A stretch of DNA of 64,000 bases from Trichomonas vaginalis G3 (taxonomy: Eukaryota; Parabasalia; Trichomonadida; Trichomonadidae). A program made the translations under genes and the position numbers. The stretch lies in assembly GCF_026262505.1 (NCBI RefSeq), contig NC_067203.1:16938392-17002391 (forward strand), read 5' to 3'. The first letter of the stretch is position 1. Every line of letters starts with the position of its first letter. The notes under the pieces were generated by a model, which worked only from the letters and a program-made list of their open reading frames with translations, ran no database searches and had not been told where the DNA came from. Of this stretch, positions 10,095 to 18,976 are shown one piece after another.

Positions 10095-10322
10095 GATTTT
10101 AAAATTTTGAGGGGTATGAACAATTATCGGTGTGAATTCCCCCTAAATATTATATGTAAAGGTACAAAGTATTCTCTTCTGGCAAATATTTTAAATTGAT
10201 ATTTTATACTTTGAGTATATACATATAGCATAACTCATATGCATGATATAATGAAAATCGGAAAAGAATAATAAAAATTATATTTTTCGTTTAAATTAAC
10301 AAATTCTTTTTACATATACAAT

Positions 10323-10760
10323 CTACATGTCTTGTTGTTCTTGCTGTTTTCTAAGACGCTCCTCGATAATTTGAACAAGGAAAGGTGTACGGTCGTAAGA
10401 TGGAAATCCAAGTGCTGCACCAAGATCATCACGATCAATTGGGAATTCTGGGCACTGGCTTTCGTATTTGAGAACATTAGAAGTAAAGTTAAAACCAGCA
10501 GATTGTAAAAATTCTTGAATAAGCATGTATCTAACATCTTCTTCTGTTGTTGTGTTCAAATCGAGTGGAATACGTGGAAAATCTTTAAGTGGTGGCTGGT
10601 TTGGATCGAGAATATGTCTGGCAGCAATTCTTGCCATTTCAGCTGCGTCTGCTTGAATTTCATCCTCAATTCCTTGATTAGCTATCCAACGCTTAACTTC
10701 TTCTGTGACCTCTTTTGTTGTGCCACGGGCAAGGTCGTCTATAACGGAATGATTACTCAT
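10323..10760 (-). CDS. FOP/FOR20-like protein with LisH-type dimerisation motif
   Basis: A 145-residue, mostly helical, charged protein. Residues about 72-120 (TTEEDVRYMLIQEFLQSAG, then F-TSNVLKYES and a PIDRDDLGAALGF ending) follow the LisH/FOP dimerisation pattern found in FOP, FOR20 and OFD1, where 'LIxEFL...YxxTxxVLxxES' is followed by 'DRxxLxxxLG'. These proteins act at basal bodies and centrosomes, which suits a multi-flagellated trichomonad. The N-terminal helix (residues 10-60) and C-terminal Gln-rich tail (EERLRKQQEQQDM) are not diagnostic. Family is probable; the specific orthologue is not settled. Confidence 0.55.
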   Translation of the reverse strand: MSNHSVIDDLARGTTKEVTEEVKRWIANQGIEDEIQADAAEMARIAARHILDPNQPPLKDFPRIPLDLNTTTEEDVRYMLIQEFLQSAGFNFTSNVLKYESQCPEFPIDRDDLGAALGFPSYDRTPFLVQIIEERLRKQQEQQDM

Positions 10761-11299
10761 TTTTAATTTTAAACTTCCGACGTTTTGTCACTTTTTAATG
10801 ATTTAAAATACCTATCACATTTTTCTCCGCATATACATGTGGAATACTGTGTCAGTATTTGTCGTTATTCGCTATTTTCATGAAAAAGAGCTAGTATCAC
10901 AAGATCCTCAAAATTGTGTTACAAGTTGGAGAAGTTGCTCTTGAACAGAGTATACATCGTACCAAAATTGGTCACATTTATATTATCATTGTTTAAAATT
11001 ATTTCTTTTAGATATTTTCAAAAAAAAATGACGATAACTAATTAAATAATATAGGTTGTGCAAGTATGCATTAGTAATAAATACATTTTATATTGTTATT
11101 GATGGAAATAGAGAGAAATTTAAAGAAGATATTTTCATACCCTTATTTTTATCTACTTTGATAGCTTGTAATATTACTTTAGCTTAATTATGTGAAAAAG
11201 AGAGGAGAAATATTGGGTTTCGGTTGGTAATCAAATAAAATTTCATATTTTTCTCCTGAGACTGGTTTATGATAGAACAATATTTTCAAAATGATTGTT
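10761..11299. other. Intergenic region
   Basis: About 540 bp, AT-rich, with no gene seen. A GTCACTTTTT motif near 10786 matches the initiator string but points away from the adjacent minus-strand gene. Confidence 0.45.
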
Positions 11300-11707
11300 C
11301 TATAAGGTTTTGTAGTTTAGTTCGAGAAAATCAATTGCTCTTGGTCCAAGAATATTTAGAGACATATCTTTGTTCAAGATTTTATAAGGAACTTCTTTAT
11401 CATTCGTTTTAACAATAAATTGTAAGTTACGATCCGTTGTTCGATCTTTTAATAACGAAACTATTTCGCCATCTCCACAAGGAAGGTGATCTTTTGACTT
11501 AATTATTTCCATATTATTCCAGTAGTTGTATATGAATTGGCTGTTTATATTAGCCTCTTTATAAAATTTCACTTCCCCGGAAACTGAAATTCCGTAAAAG
11601 ACTTGACCGTCTCTAAAAATATGGCATGTTATAGGCGTTGATGCAAATTCTATAGGATCATAATGTTTTTCTTCGCTGTCGTCGCTTGATTCTGAATTTG
11701 ATTCCAT
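11300..11707 (-). CDS. Unrecognised acidic protein, 135 residues
   Basis: Start chosen at 11707 (MESNSESSDDSEE) because an initiator-like CCCCTCATTTT places the predicted +1 A at 11719, leaving a 12 nt leader; the in-frame ATG at 11767 lies upstream of that motif. The N-terminus is acidic and Ser-rich; the rest alternates short hydrophobic strands (CHIFRDGQVFYGISVSGEV, LQFIVKTND, LNILGPRAIDFLEL) and looks like a small beta-rich domain. No signal peptide, membrane helix or known motif. Function unknown. Confidence 0.6.
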   Translation of the reverse strand: MESNSESSDDSEEKHYDPIEFASTPITCHIFRDGQVFYGISVSGEVKFYKEANINSQFIYNYWNNMEIIKSKDHLPCGDGEIVSLLKDRTTDRNLQFIVKTNDKEVPYKILNKDMSLNILGPRAIDFLELNYKTL

Positions 11708-12217
11708 AAATTTCAAAATGAGGGGATTGAAAAATATTTTAGGGAGAAATGCATCAGAAGTATTCATTGCCAAAATATATTGAGAAAATTATTGTAAATC
11801 GATTTCTAAACAAAATTTATAAATGTTAAAGAAAATCAAAGTTATTCTTTCCCTATTCTAATACCTTTAACATGGAAATAGTAAGCTCTCAGAATTGATC
11901 TATTGGACATAGAATATATACATTACCAGAACATGGATTTGTCACAATACTCTTTGAAACAAAACAATGAAAGTTAGTCGATTCTAGATTGAAGGAGCAT
12001 ATTGATTCGCTGTTGATTTCAAAGTCAACCAAGAGCTTGTTTAGCTGTTTGATGATGCAATGAAAGATGTGAAAATGTAATTTGTGGAATTTCATAAAAT
12101 TTATAAGGTATTTTAGCTTTCATATGCATTGTGAATACTATTTTATAATATTTGTTATATGCAGTAAAAAAATTTTTTAGGTAATTATTGGCGACCGTTA
12201 ACAATCGCTCTCCATTC
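11708..12217. other. Divergent intergenic region with two promoters
   Basis: The spacer between the divergent 11300-11707 and 12218-14836 genes. The left end carries the CTCATTTT initiator of the minus-strand gene. The right end carries GACCGTTAAC at about 12193, a Myb-type recognition sequence, about 20 bp before the ATG. Nothing coding is convincing in between. Confidence 0.45.
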
Positions 12218-14836
12218 ATGGGAACTCCAATCGAACGTGCGATTTCCAATACGAGTGCGAGAGGTTTAACGCCCTTGTTAGCAGTTAATGTTGAAGACTC
12301 AGGATCAAAAGTTTTCAAACGGCAAAGAATTGTAGTTTTAGCAGATTTCTTCTTTGAACTTTATGATAAAAAAGGAGAAACCCTCAAGCGTAGTTTTTCT
12401 TGGTTGAAGTTAACTGGCTTTAAAATCATCGAAAAGACAGAAGTTTACGTAGAATTTGGCCATAAAAAATTCCAATTTACATCACCACAATTTAAATCAT
12501 TAGTTAGCGGCATTGTAGATTCAACACAAAGATTCCTTACAAAGAATGAACTTTCTGAAATGGGTTTCCAAACTGCAGAATTATTCAAATCCAAACCAAC
12601 ACCAATTTCCATAATTCATCGTCTAGAAGCTAAAATGAAAGAATTAAAGATAGATCTCCAGCCAGAAATCGTCCAATACATTAAAGATTTAATAATAACG
12701 GAGAGAAAAATTATAAATTTCGCAGAAATTCCAGAAGCTGATACAGCTGCACCACTATTTTTCGACATCCTGCAGCTGATGAGCTTTGTTTCAAGCGTTA
12801 CTTTGCCTCCTATGATTGGTGACGTTGATGCGTTTGAATATATATCAGAATTTATCGGATTGCCATCATACTTACGTCATTTAACAATAGATTGCAAAAT
12901 CAGTCAGTCATTTTCTCAATTTATACAGAAATTAAAAGAAAATGACCGTTCTCGTATCACAGGACTTACATTTGTCAATTCAGAATTCACAATTGATCAA
13001 CTTAGCTTACTTACAGAAGCATTAGTAGCTCGCAGCATCACTTCTCTTGGTTTTCACAACGCAATCTCACATCCAGCAAGAATTTACTTCTATTCAACAT
13101 TCTTCCAAGGTGAATTCCTCAATAATCTCAAATATCTCGACATTACAAATACTCCAAACCTCGATTTACGAATTTTATTACCAAAAATCCGTCAGATTTG
13201 CGTTCTCAATCTCGAATCATGTGGTATCGAAATCTCAGAAATTATCTCAGCTATTTCCTCCATCTCTCTTCCTTCTCTTCGCGAAATTAATGTTTCAAAT
13301 AATCCATTTACCATTCCTTTGAGCTCTCCGACAGCTCTTCCGAAGTCATTGACCACTTTCATAGCCAATAAGATCACTTTCCCTGACAACAGCCTCGTTA
13401 CTCTCATTTCATATTTATTTGCCAAGATTCAGAAGCCTCTCAACCTTTCCATTGCCGACGCCCTTGATTCCACCGATGAATGGTTCAGAGTTTTCAACTT
13501 CCTCGAGAAATGTCCCTTCGAAACCCTCCAATCTCTCACTTGGGACAATAATCCAACGTATCCGTCACTTTTTGAGTTTCTTGGTCGGAACAAAATGTTG
13601 GAATATCTATCATTATCAGGCTGTTTCTATGAAGCGAACCACGGACCAATTGTTTGCCTTGCAGATTACTTGGAAACAGCTTCATCTCTTCGAACATTAA
13701 TTTTGAGAGGTTTCAATGCATCAATTCTCGGAAAATACACCGTTGCAGCATTGTCAGCCATGAGAAACATGAACTCCCTTGAGCACCTCGATGTTTCATT
13801 CAACTATGGCGGAGATGATGAATTATTGACTCTCAAATTATTAGTAAACGAATTGCCACAAATTCGAACAATTTACTTTGACGGATGCAAGTCAACGAAT
13901 GTCCAAATTATCAATGACTTGTTCAAGACATGCAGATGCGTAACAGAAGACAACAAAGTCTCCATTATTTTCCCAACAGAAGACATGACAAATCTCAAGA
14001 AGAAACTGTTAATTACTGAAGACCAATACGAAACATTTTATCAGATTTGTCTTCAAAAACCGGAAATTTGTTTCGCACAAAAGAAGTCTTGCGAATACCA
14101 AAGACCTGAGAAATCTCCTTTGGACGAGAACTGCGTGTTACCAACTGATGATTACACACTCCAATTCCCTCTTTTCCTCACGAGAGATGAAGTTTTGTTG
14201 TTGGGAGGAGATGAAAATGATGATGAAACTGTTGCCCCTGAAACAGTTGCAATTGATTACGCTGTAAACGATTTCGAAGATAACCAGGCTGCTTCAATAG
14301 CTTCTCTCAACTTTAACCAGTCGAAATCACAAATACAAGGAAATTCAACAGCGAATTCATCAGTCATCATTTCGACACCAACAGCAACAAGTGTAAGATC
14401 AATACCAAGATTTGATAACGACAATGAAAGTGTCGCTTCAAAGAAGAGAGCTGTTGCAAGTTCAATAAGAAGAGCAATGTCAGAAAAGGCTGAATCTGTT
14501 GTTGGAAATGATACTCCTGACACTCCAAGATCGAGATCTTCTACTAAACAAAACTCGCCAAAGACAAGAGGTTTGAATACAGGAAGATCAAAAACAATTA
14601 TCTCTCCTTTCCATCATGATTTGACCGCTGAAAACGTTGATAGACATTCTTGGGAATTCCCGGCAAATTATGATATCGAGTTCGACCAAAACGTTTGGAA
14701 AGATGCAGCTTCAGAATTTTCAATTCAAAGTTTGTTTGATGAGATTAGATACGAGAAAAGCGCAATTGTCCATAGACAAGGTGACGCACAGAGCGTGATG
14801 TCGAAGAGGTCTAAGAGATCTAAGATGGATGTTTGA
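12218..14836 (+). CDS. CARMIL-like leucine-rich repeat protein
   Basis: An 873-residue protein starting at the first ATG (MGTPIERA); the in-frame extension to 12188 begins with TTG. Residues about 15-110 resemble the PH-like domain of CARMIL proteins (strand pattern around RQRIVVLADFFFELYDKK, KRSFSWLKLTGFKII and KKFQFTS). Residues about 200-600 are irregular leucine-rich repeats (LKYLDITNTPNLDLR, LREINVSNNPFTIP, LEHLDVSFNYGG). The C-terminal 250 residues are Ser/Asp/Arg-rich and probably disordered, ending in SKRSKRSKMDV. CARMILs bind actin capping protein and regulate actin assembly at the cortex; the capping-protein binding motif is not obvious here, so that activity is uncertain. Trichomonads have many LRR proteins, but the PH-plus-LRR order argues against a BspA-type surface protein. 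No signal peptide. Confidence 0.65.
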   Translation: MGTPIERAISNTSARGLTPLLAVNVEDSGSKVFKRQRIVVLADFFFELYDKKGETLKRSFSWLKLTGFKIIEKTEVYVEFGHKKFQFTSPQFKSLVSGIVDSTQRFLTKNELSEMGFQTAELFKSKPTPISIIHRLEAKMKELKIDLQPEIVQYIKDLIITERKIINFAEIPEADTAAPLFFDILQLMSFVSSVTLPPMIGDVDAFEYISEFIGLPSYLRHLTIDCKISQSFSQFIQKLKENDRSRITGLTFVNSEFTIDQLSLLTEALVARSITSLGFHNAISHPARIYFYSTFFQGEFLNNLKYLDITNTPNLDLRILLPKIRQICVLNLESCGIEISEIISAISSISLPSLREINVSNNPFTIPLSSPTALPKSLTTFIANKITFPDNSLVTLISYLFAKIQKPLNLSIADALDSTDEWFRVFNFLEKCPFETLQSLTWDNNPTYPSLFEFLGRNKMLEYLSLSGCFYEANHGPIVCLADYLETASSLRTLILRGFNASILGKYTVAALSAMRNMNSLEHLDVSFNYGGDDELLTLKLLVNELPQIRTIYFDGCKSTNVQIINDLFKTCRCVTEDNKVSIIFPTEDMTNLKKKLLITEDQYETFYQICLQKPEICFAQKKSCEYQRPEKSPLDENCVLPTDDYTLQFPLFLTRDEVLLLGGDENDDETVAPETVAIDYAVNDFEDNQAASIASLNFNQSKSQIQGNSTANSSVIISTPTATSVRSIPRFDNDNESVASKKRAVASSIRRAMSEKAESVVGNDTPDTPRSRSSTKQNSPKTRGLNTGRSKTIISPFHHDLTAENVDRHSWEFPANYDIEFDQNVWKDAASEFSIQSLFDEIRYEKSAIVHRQGDAQSVMSKRSKRSKMDV

Positions 14837-15293
14837 TAATTTTTTTATATTATTATTATTTTTGTAAGATTTCTCTCAAAAAATTTTATTTCGAATAAAA
14901 AAGAACTTTATTTTATTTTTCTGTTAAAATCACTAAAGTTTTTATAGTTTTAAACCTTATAAATGCTGAAAATTAACAAGATATCTAGCTAGGTACGTTT
15001 ATAATCACTTGATTCTATTTTGTCTGTCAAGACAATTCTAATCTGATGAATATGATGCAGAGATAAATGAACAAATGACATTTTTCGCATCTCAAAAAAA
15101 CTCGTCATCATATTTTGAGATTTTGCATGCTCTGGACATCAAAAATATTCGATCTGTAATTGCCACCGAAGTTACTCTCTTATATAATATATTAATCTTT
15201 AGAAACTAAATTTTGAATATAAAATTGTCAGAAAAATTCTGACAATTTCGATCAAATTTTTTGGAGAAAACAAAAATTGAATGATAAGGTAGT

Positions 15294-15377
15294 CACAAAA
15301 TCTAAGTAGTGAGGCTCTCAAAAATTGAACCGTACTCCATACAAAATTTGTGTACCCTCACTACTTAGATTTTGTGG
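15294..15377. repeat. Perfect 21 bp inverted repeat with ~40 bp loop
   Basis: The arm starting CACAAAATCTAAGTAGTGAG at 15294-15314 is repeated in inverse orientation at 15357-15377. The loop is 42 bp. It could be a short foldback element or a hairpin RNA source. Confidence 0.8.
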
Positions 15378-15638
15378 CCTTCAATTGAGAGGTTAGTTTT
15401 GATAGAGCACGTTATAAAATTAAAAGGGAAAAATAAATAAAATTTAAACATTTAATTATATATAATGTAAGGAGTGTAATTCCAAATTTTCTAAAAACTA
15501 TTCAAATTTGAGCATTTTTTTGGAAATAGTAAATCTAATATGTACATCTAATAACAACATGATTCATTAAGGAAGTCAATTTGGAAAATTGTTTTCACTT
15601 TAGGAGAATATAATTTTCCATTTGGAAAATTTAAAAAG

Positions 15639-15659
15639 TGAGACGCGCAGGATTCGAAC
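15639..15659 (-). other. tRNA 3'-end remnant
   Basis: Read on the minus strand, GTTCGAATCC is a B-box/T-loop, followed by TGC completing the T-stem, GCGTCTC as acceptor 3' strand, A as discriminator and then C and TTTTT as a Pol III terminator. The 5' T-stem strand, anticodon arm and D-arm are missing; upstream is AT-rich. This is a truncated tRNA copy cut at the T-stem/loop junction. Confidence 0.6.
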
Positions 15660-15806
15660 TTTTTAAAAAAGTTGATTTAAATGAATTTTAGTGTGGAATA
15701 TAAGGATAATATCATATTTAAAATAAGAATATACTAGTTTAGGTGGTATTAATTTTTTCGATAAATTTGAGAGTATGTACGTTTAGGGCATGAAAAGTGT
15801 CAATTC

Positions 15807-15824
15807 GCTCAGCGAAAGCTGAGC
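15807..15824. repeat. GAAA-tetraloop hairpin
   Basis: GCTCAGC GAAA GCTGAGC is a perfect 7 bp stem closed by a stable GNRA tetraloop, in otherwise AT-rich DNA. No neighbouring gene explains it. Confidence 0.7.
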
Positions 15825-17882
15825 TAGCTTCGTTCTCGAAAGAATAAGGAAGGAGTGAAGGAGAATGATACAGAAGTTGACACATTCATATCATTTCAAC
15901 AAATTTTGATCAAATTGAAATTCAATAAAATTCAATTCAATTCATATCCTTCAGTCAGTACATTGATATCCTTCTGCATCACAATGATAACTCGGGCATC
16001 AATAGTTCTACAACTAACTCAGAAAAAACAAGATTATTACTTCCTGCTTACATCTTTTAAAAAGTTTCGATGATAAAAATCACTCTACTCTCGTTTATCG
16101 ACATATGGTGATAGTAGGTAAACATATTCTTATCGATATTAATAAAAATATTTGTACGAAAATCTTATCCAATTAGAGAGTTATTCATAAAATATGATAT
16201 TATAATTTACTTTATCTTTGTTTTATCTTTGAATAAACAATTTAATTTAAATTGCATAAATTTTTTTGGTTGAAAGACAGGAAACTTAGTTGAGTTTGTA
16301 TTATTTTTATCGTTTAATTCATCGTATCAGTGAGTGATCCAGATATTTAAGATATTTAGAAAAAAAATTATTAATTTGATTAACAAATTTTAATCAAAAT
16401 AGCAAAAATCTATTTGATAGCTGTAAACAAACAATAATTTTTATTTCAAGCAAAATCACTTATTTTCATCTAAACGTATAAAATTGTCAATTTTATGAAA
16501 ATAAATTGAAAATCTCATGAAATGTAAAGGAGAGTAATATTTTTCAATTTTCTTTTTTTCTTTGTCTCAAATATTTTCTGTTGGGAATTTTCATGTTATC
16601 AAAAAATAATTTTAATATTTGTTTATTTCATTACATACAATAAAATTTTAAAAACTCTATTTCTTCTCAAGAAAATTTTTTCCTTCATATGAAGAAACAT
16701 TTTGTTCTCCATTTGATACTGAGTCTAAATCTCGATTTTGAATTTTCTTCTTTCCAAATTTCTTTTTTCCAAATTAGAAGTTTAATTCAAATTTTCAATA
16801 GTTTATATATTTTCTCAAACCGTCTCAGATTTTCTCACTTTTTAGGGATTTTCTCTCAAAATATACAAAAATAGTAATATCAATACATGTGTCTAATATA
16901 CTTTAAAACCATCGTGACAAAATTCAAAAACGAAGAGTTCTTCTCTCCAAATTTTTTTCAAAATCAAAAAAATGAGATAAAAAAGTACGTTTGGAAAATT
17001 CATTTTTAGCATTTTAGGAATTTTCTCACTTTTCTTCCAAATTGACATCCTTAGATTCATCACCTTTTCAAGCTCTGCAGTCAATTTTTTGAAATTTGAT
17101 TGAAATAAATGTAGCAAAAATTACATTTCATTAGGGAATATATGAGTTTCTCTGGAAACAGGCTGATAAATTTTAAATTTTGTCCAATCAACATGAATGC
17201 ATTGAGAAATTTGGATTGATTTTCTGGTAGAATCTGGAACAATTCAACCATGTATAAATGGATCATGTAATCATCATGAAATATTAGTGTTAGAGTTCAA
17301 AAGAAGCAGAATGAGTGGAAATCAAACACAATCTGAATAATTTTAAACGTATACAATCTTTAAGTTTGTATTTTGAATTCTACATATATGATTGTGTAAT
17401 TCGTTCTTTCAAATTTTCGGATTCAGGCATGTTTTGATAAAATTCATTCCCAAAAACGTCAATTAACAATTAAATTTAGTGTATTTTAAATATATATACG
17501 TATTATATTTTATAAATTATATTAAATTCGCAAAATTTTAAGTTTTAAACAAAAATAAAAAATGTTCAAAATATGAAATTATGCTTAGGATATTAAAATT
17601 TACATGTTAGCAATTTTTTTGAATTGCTTTCAATTTTCATATTGAAATTTTTAAGATTTTTTTCTGAAATAATAAGCAAGAATATCAACCTAAATAATAT
17701 TAAATTCCATGCGTTAATTTCCCCTCAAAAGTCATTGACCGCCTCTCAATCTAGATTTTGTGAGTACTTTAGTTAATGTCATGATAAATCTTATTCACCC
17801 AATAGTTAGTAATTGATATGCATGTTCTATAAATCAAAAAATATCGAATAGTTAAGATCAACTATATCGAAAAAATTAAAAA

Positions 17883-17996
17883 TAGGGACTCTTGGAATCG
17901 AACCAAGATTTCAGCAATATAAATCAACAGATTTGAGACATAATCTCATAATCAATAAATGATTTTATCTGCGCTCTCCCATTGAGCTAAGCCCCT
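17883..17996 (-). tRNA. Extended tRNA gene, isotype unresolved (about 41 extra nucleotides)
   Basis: On the minus strand the ends form a complete tRNA frame: acceptor AGGGGCT pairs with AGTCCCT over 7 bp with one G-U, U8-A9 precede a D-arm GCTC-AATGGGA-GAGC (A-box), and CTTGG-TTCGATT-CCAAG is a perfect T-arm (B-box), followed by discriminator A and TTTTT terminator. The total is 114 nt rather than about 73. The 64 nt middle should hold the anticodon arm and variable loop (22 nt); the surplus suggests an intron. It folds into CAGAT/ATCTG enclosing two hairpins (AATCA/TGATT and TGAGA/TCTCA). I could not find a canonical anticodon loop with U33 on the 5' side, so no isotype is assigned. Confidence 0.7.
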
Positions 17997-18575
17997 TTTC
18001 ATATATTTTACCAGCTCCGCGCCACTTAACTATTCAAATTGAAACAACTTCGGATGACTTTTTTTAAGCAAACATAATAGTATTGAAAGCCCAAAGTCTA
18101 TCGCTATATAATATAATGTCTATAGTTAATAAATTTAATATATATATCAAGAATAGATTTCGCAAAAAAATGAAAACGCTATTTTCATGTTTATTACTCC
18201 CACTTTGACTCCAATATTAAACTACATCGAAATAATCATATTCTGATGCATTAATTATTGAAGAAAATCAATGGTTATCTTTCGCTTCGGATTTAACTAA
18301 GATAAATATATATCAATTATTGATGAATATTGAATTGAAAAACTTAAAATGTTATATGAAAAGCATTCTTGTTTATCAAATAATTTAACAAAGAAGGTGT
18401 AGAAATGTGATCCAAGCAAAATGTGCTTGAAAAGTAAATTGTAGAATCTCACTTTTTTTTTAATTTTATTTCTTCAATGATATCATAATCAAGTTAGCAG
18501 ATGACATTCTGCGAATAGCGACATCAAATCTACAATTAAAAGATCTACATACGCAGTGTTGATTTATGATATTTA
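17997..18575. other. Intergenic region
   Basis: About 580 bp of AT-rich DNA upstream of the tRNA on its strand. No coding sequence or repeat seen. Confidence 0.45.
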
Positions 18576-18893
18576 TCAACGGAAAATTTGCAGCACAACT
18601 TCCAAATGAAAGATGATGTTTTTCATTTGAATCGGTTTCGGTAGGCTATTTATTATAAAATTTGAAGGATCCCCGTCATAATAAGAGTTATACAATGTAG
18701 CAGTATTTTGAAAGAACTCTTTGCCTTTAGTATTTCCAACGATATTACATTCATAAAATGTCATATCGTCATCTAAATAGAAAATAGATTCACTTAACTT
18801 GTTTTGTAAAAAAAAAATGCATTGATCAAAGGAAGAATAAGGAGAGCTTCTTATATAATGAAAGAAAATTTTTACATATGAAGTAAAGTAACT
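18576..18893 (-). pseudogene. Remnant of a polymorphic/parallel beta-helix-like surface protein gene
   Basis: An open stretch of about 105 codons on the minus strand without a start at its 5' end (TAA at 18894-18896). It reads ...SSFDQCIFFLQNK then SIFYLDDDMTFYECNIVGNT and FFQNTATLYNSYYDGDPSNF. The alternation of short strands with FxxC, NIVGNT and NxAxxxNSY turns is the style of trichomonad Pmp-like parallel beta-helix proteins, in which such units repeat many times. Here only about three units remain, the C-terminal part (LPKPIQMKNIIFH) ends abruptly and no promoter is visible. I infer a gene fragment; identification rests on sequence style only. Confidence 0.4.
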
Positions 18894-18976
18894 TTATAGA
18901 GTTGAACATTAAAAAGATTAGATTTAAAATAAATAAAAAAACTCTATAAAACTTTATTAATAAAAAAATATAGAAA

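Larger units (their letters stand above)
14837..17882. other. 3 kb gene-poor region with scattered structured repeats
   Basis: No credible gene. Contents I can see: a perfect 21 bp hairpin (15294-15377), a tRNA 3'-end remnant (15639-15659), a GAAA-tetraloop hairpin (15807-15824) and AT-rich filler. Short open frames in 16.7-17.3 kb have no protein-like character. Confidence 0.5.
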
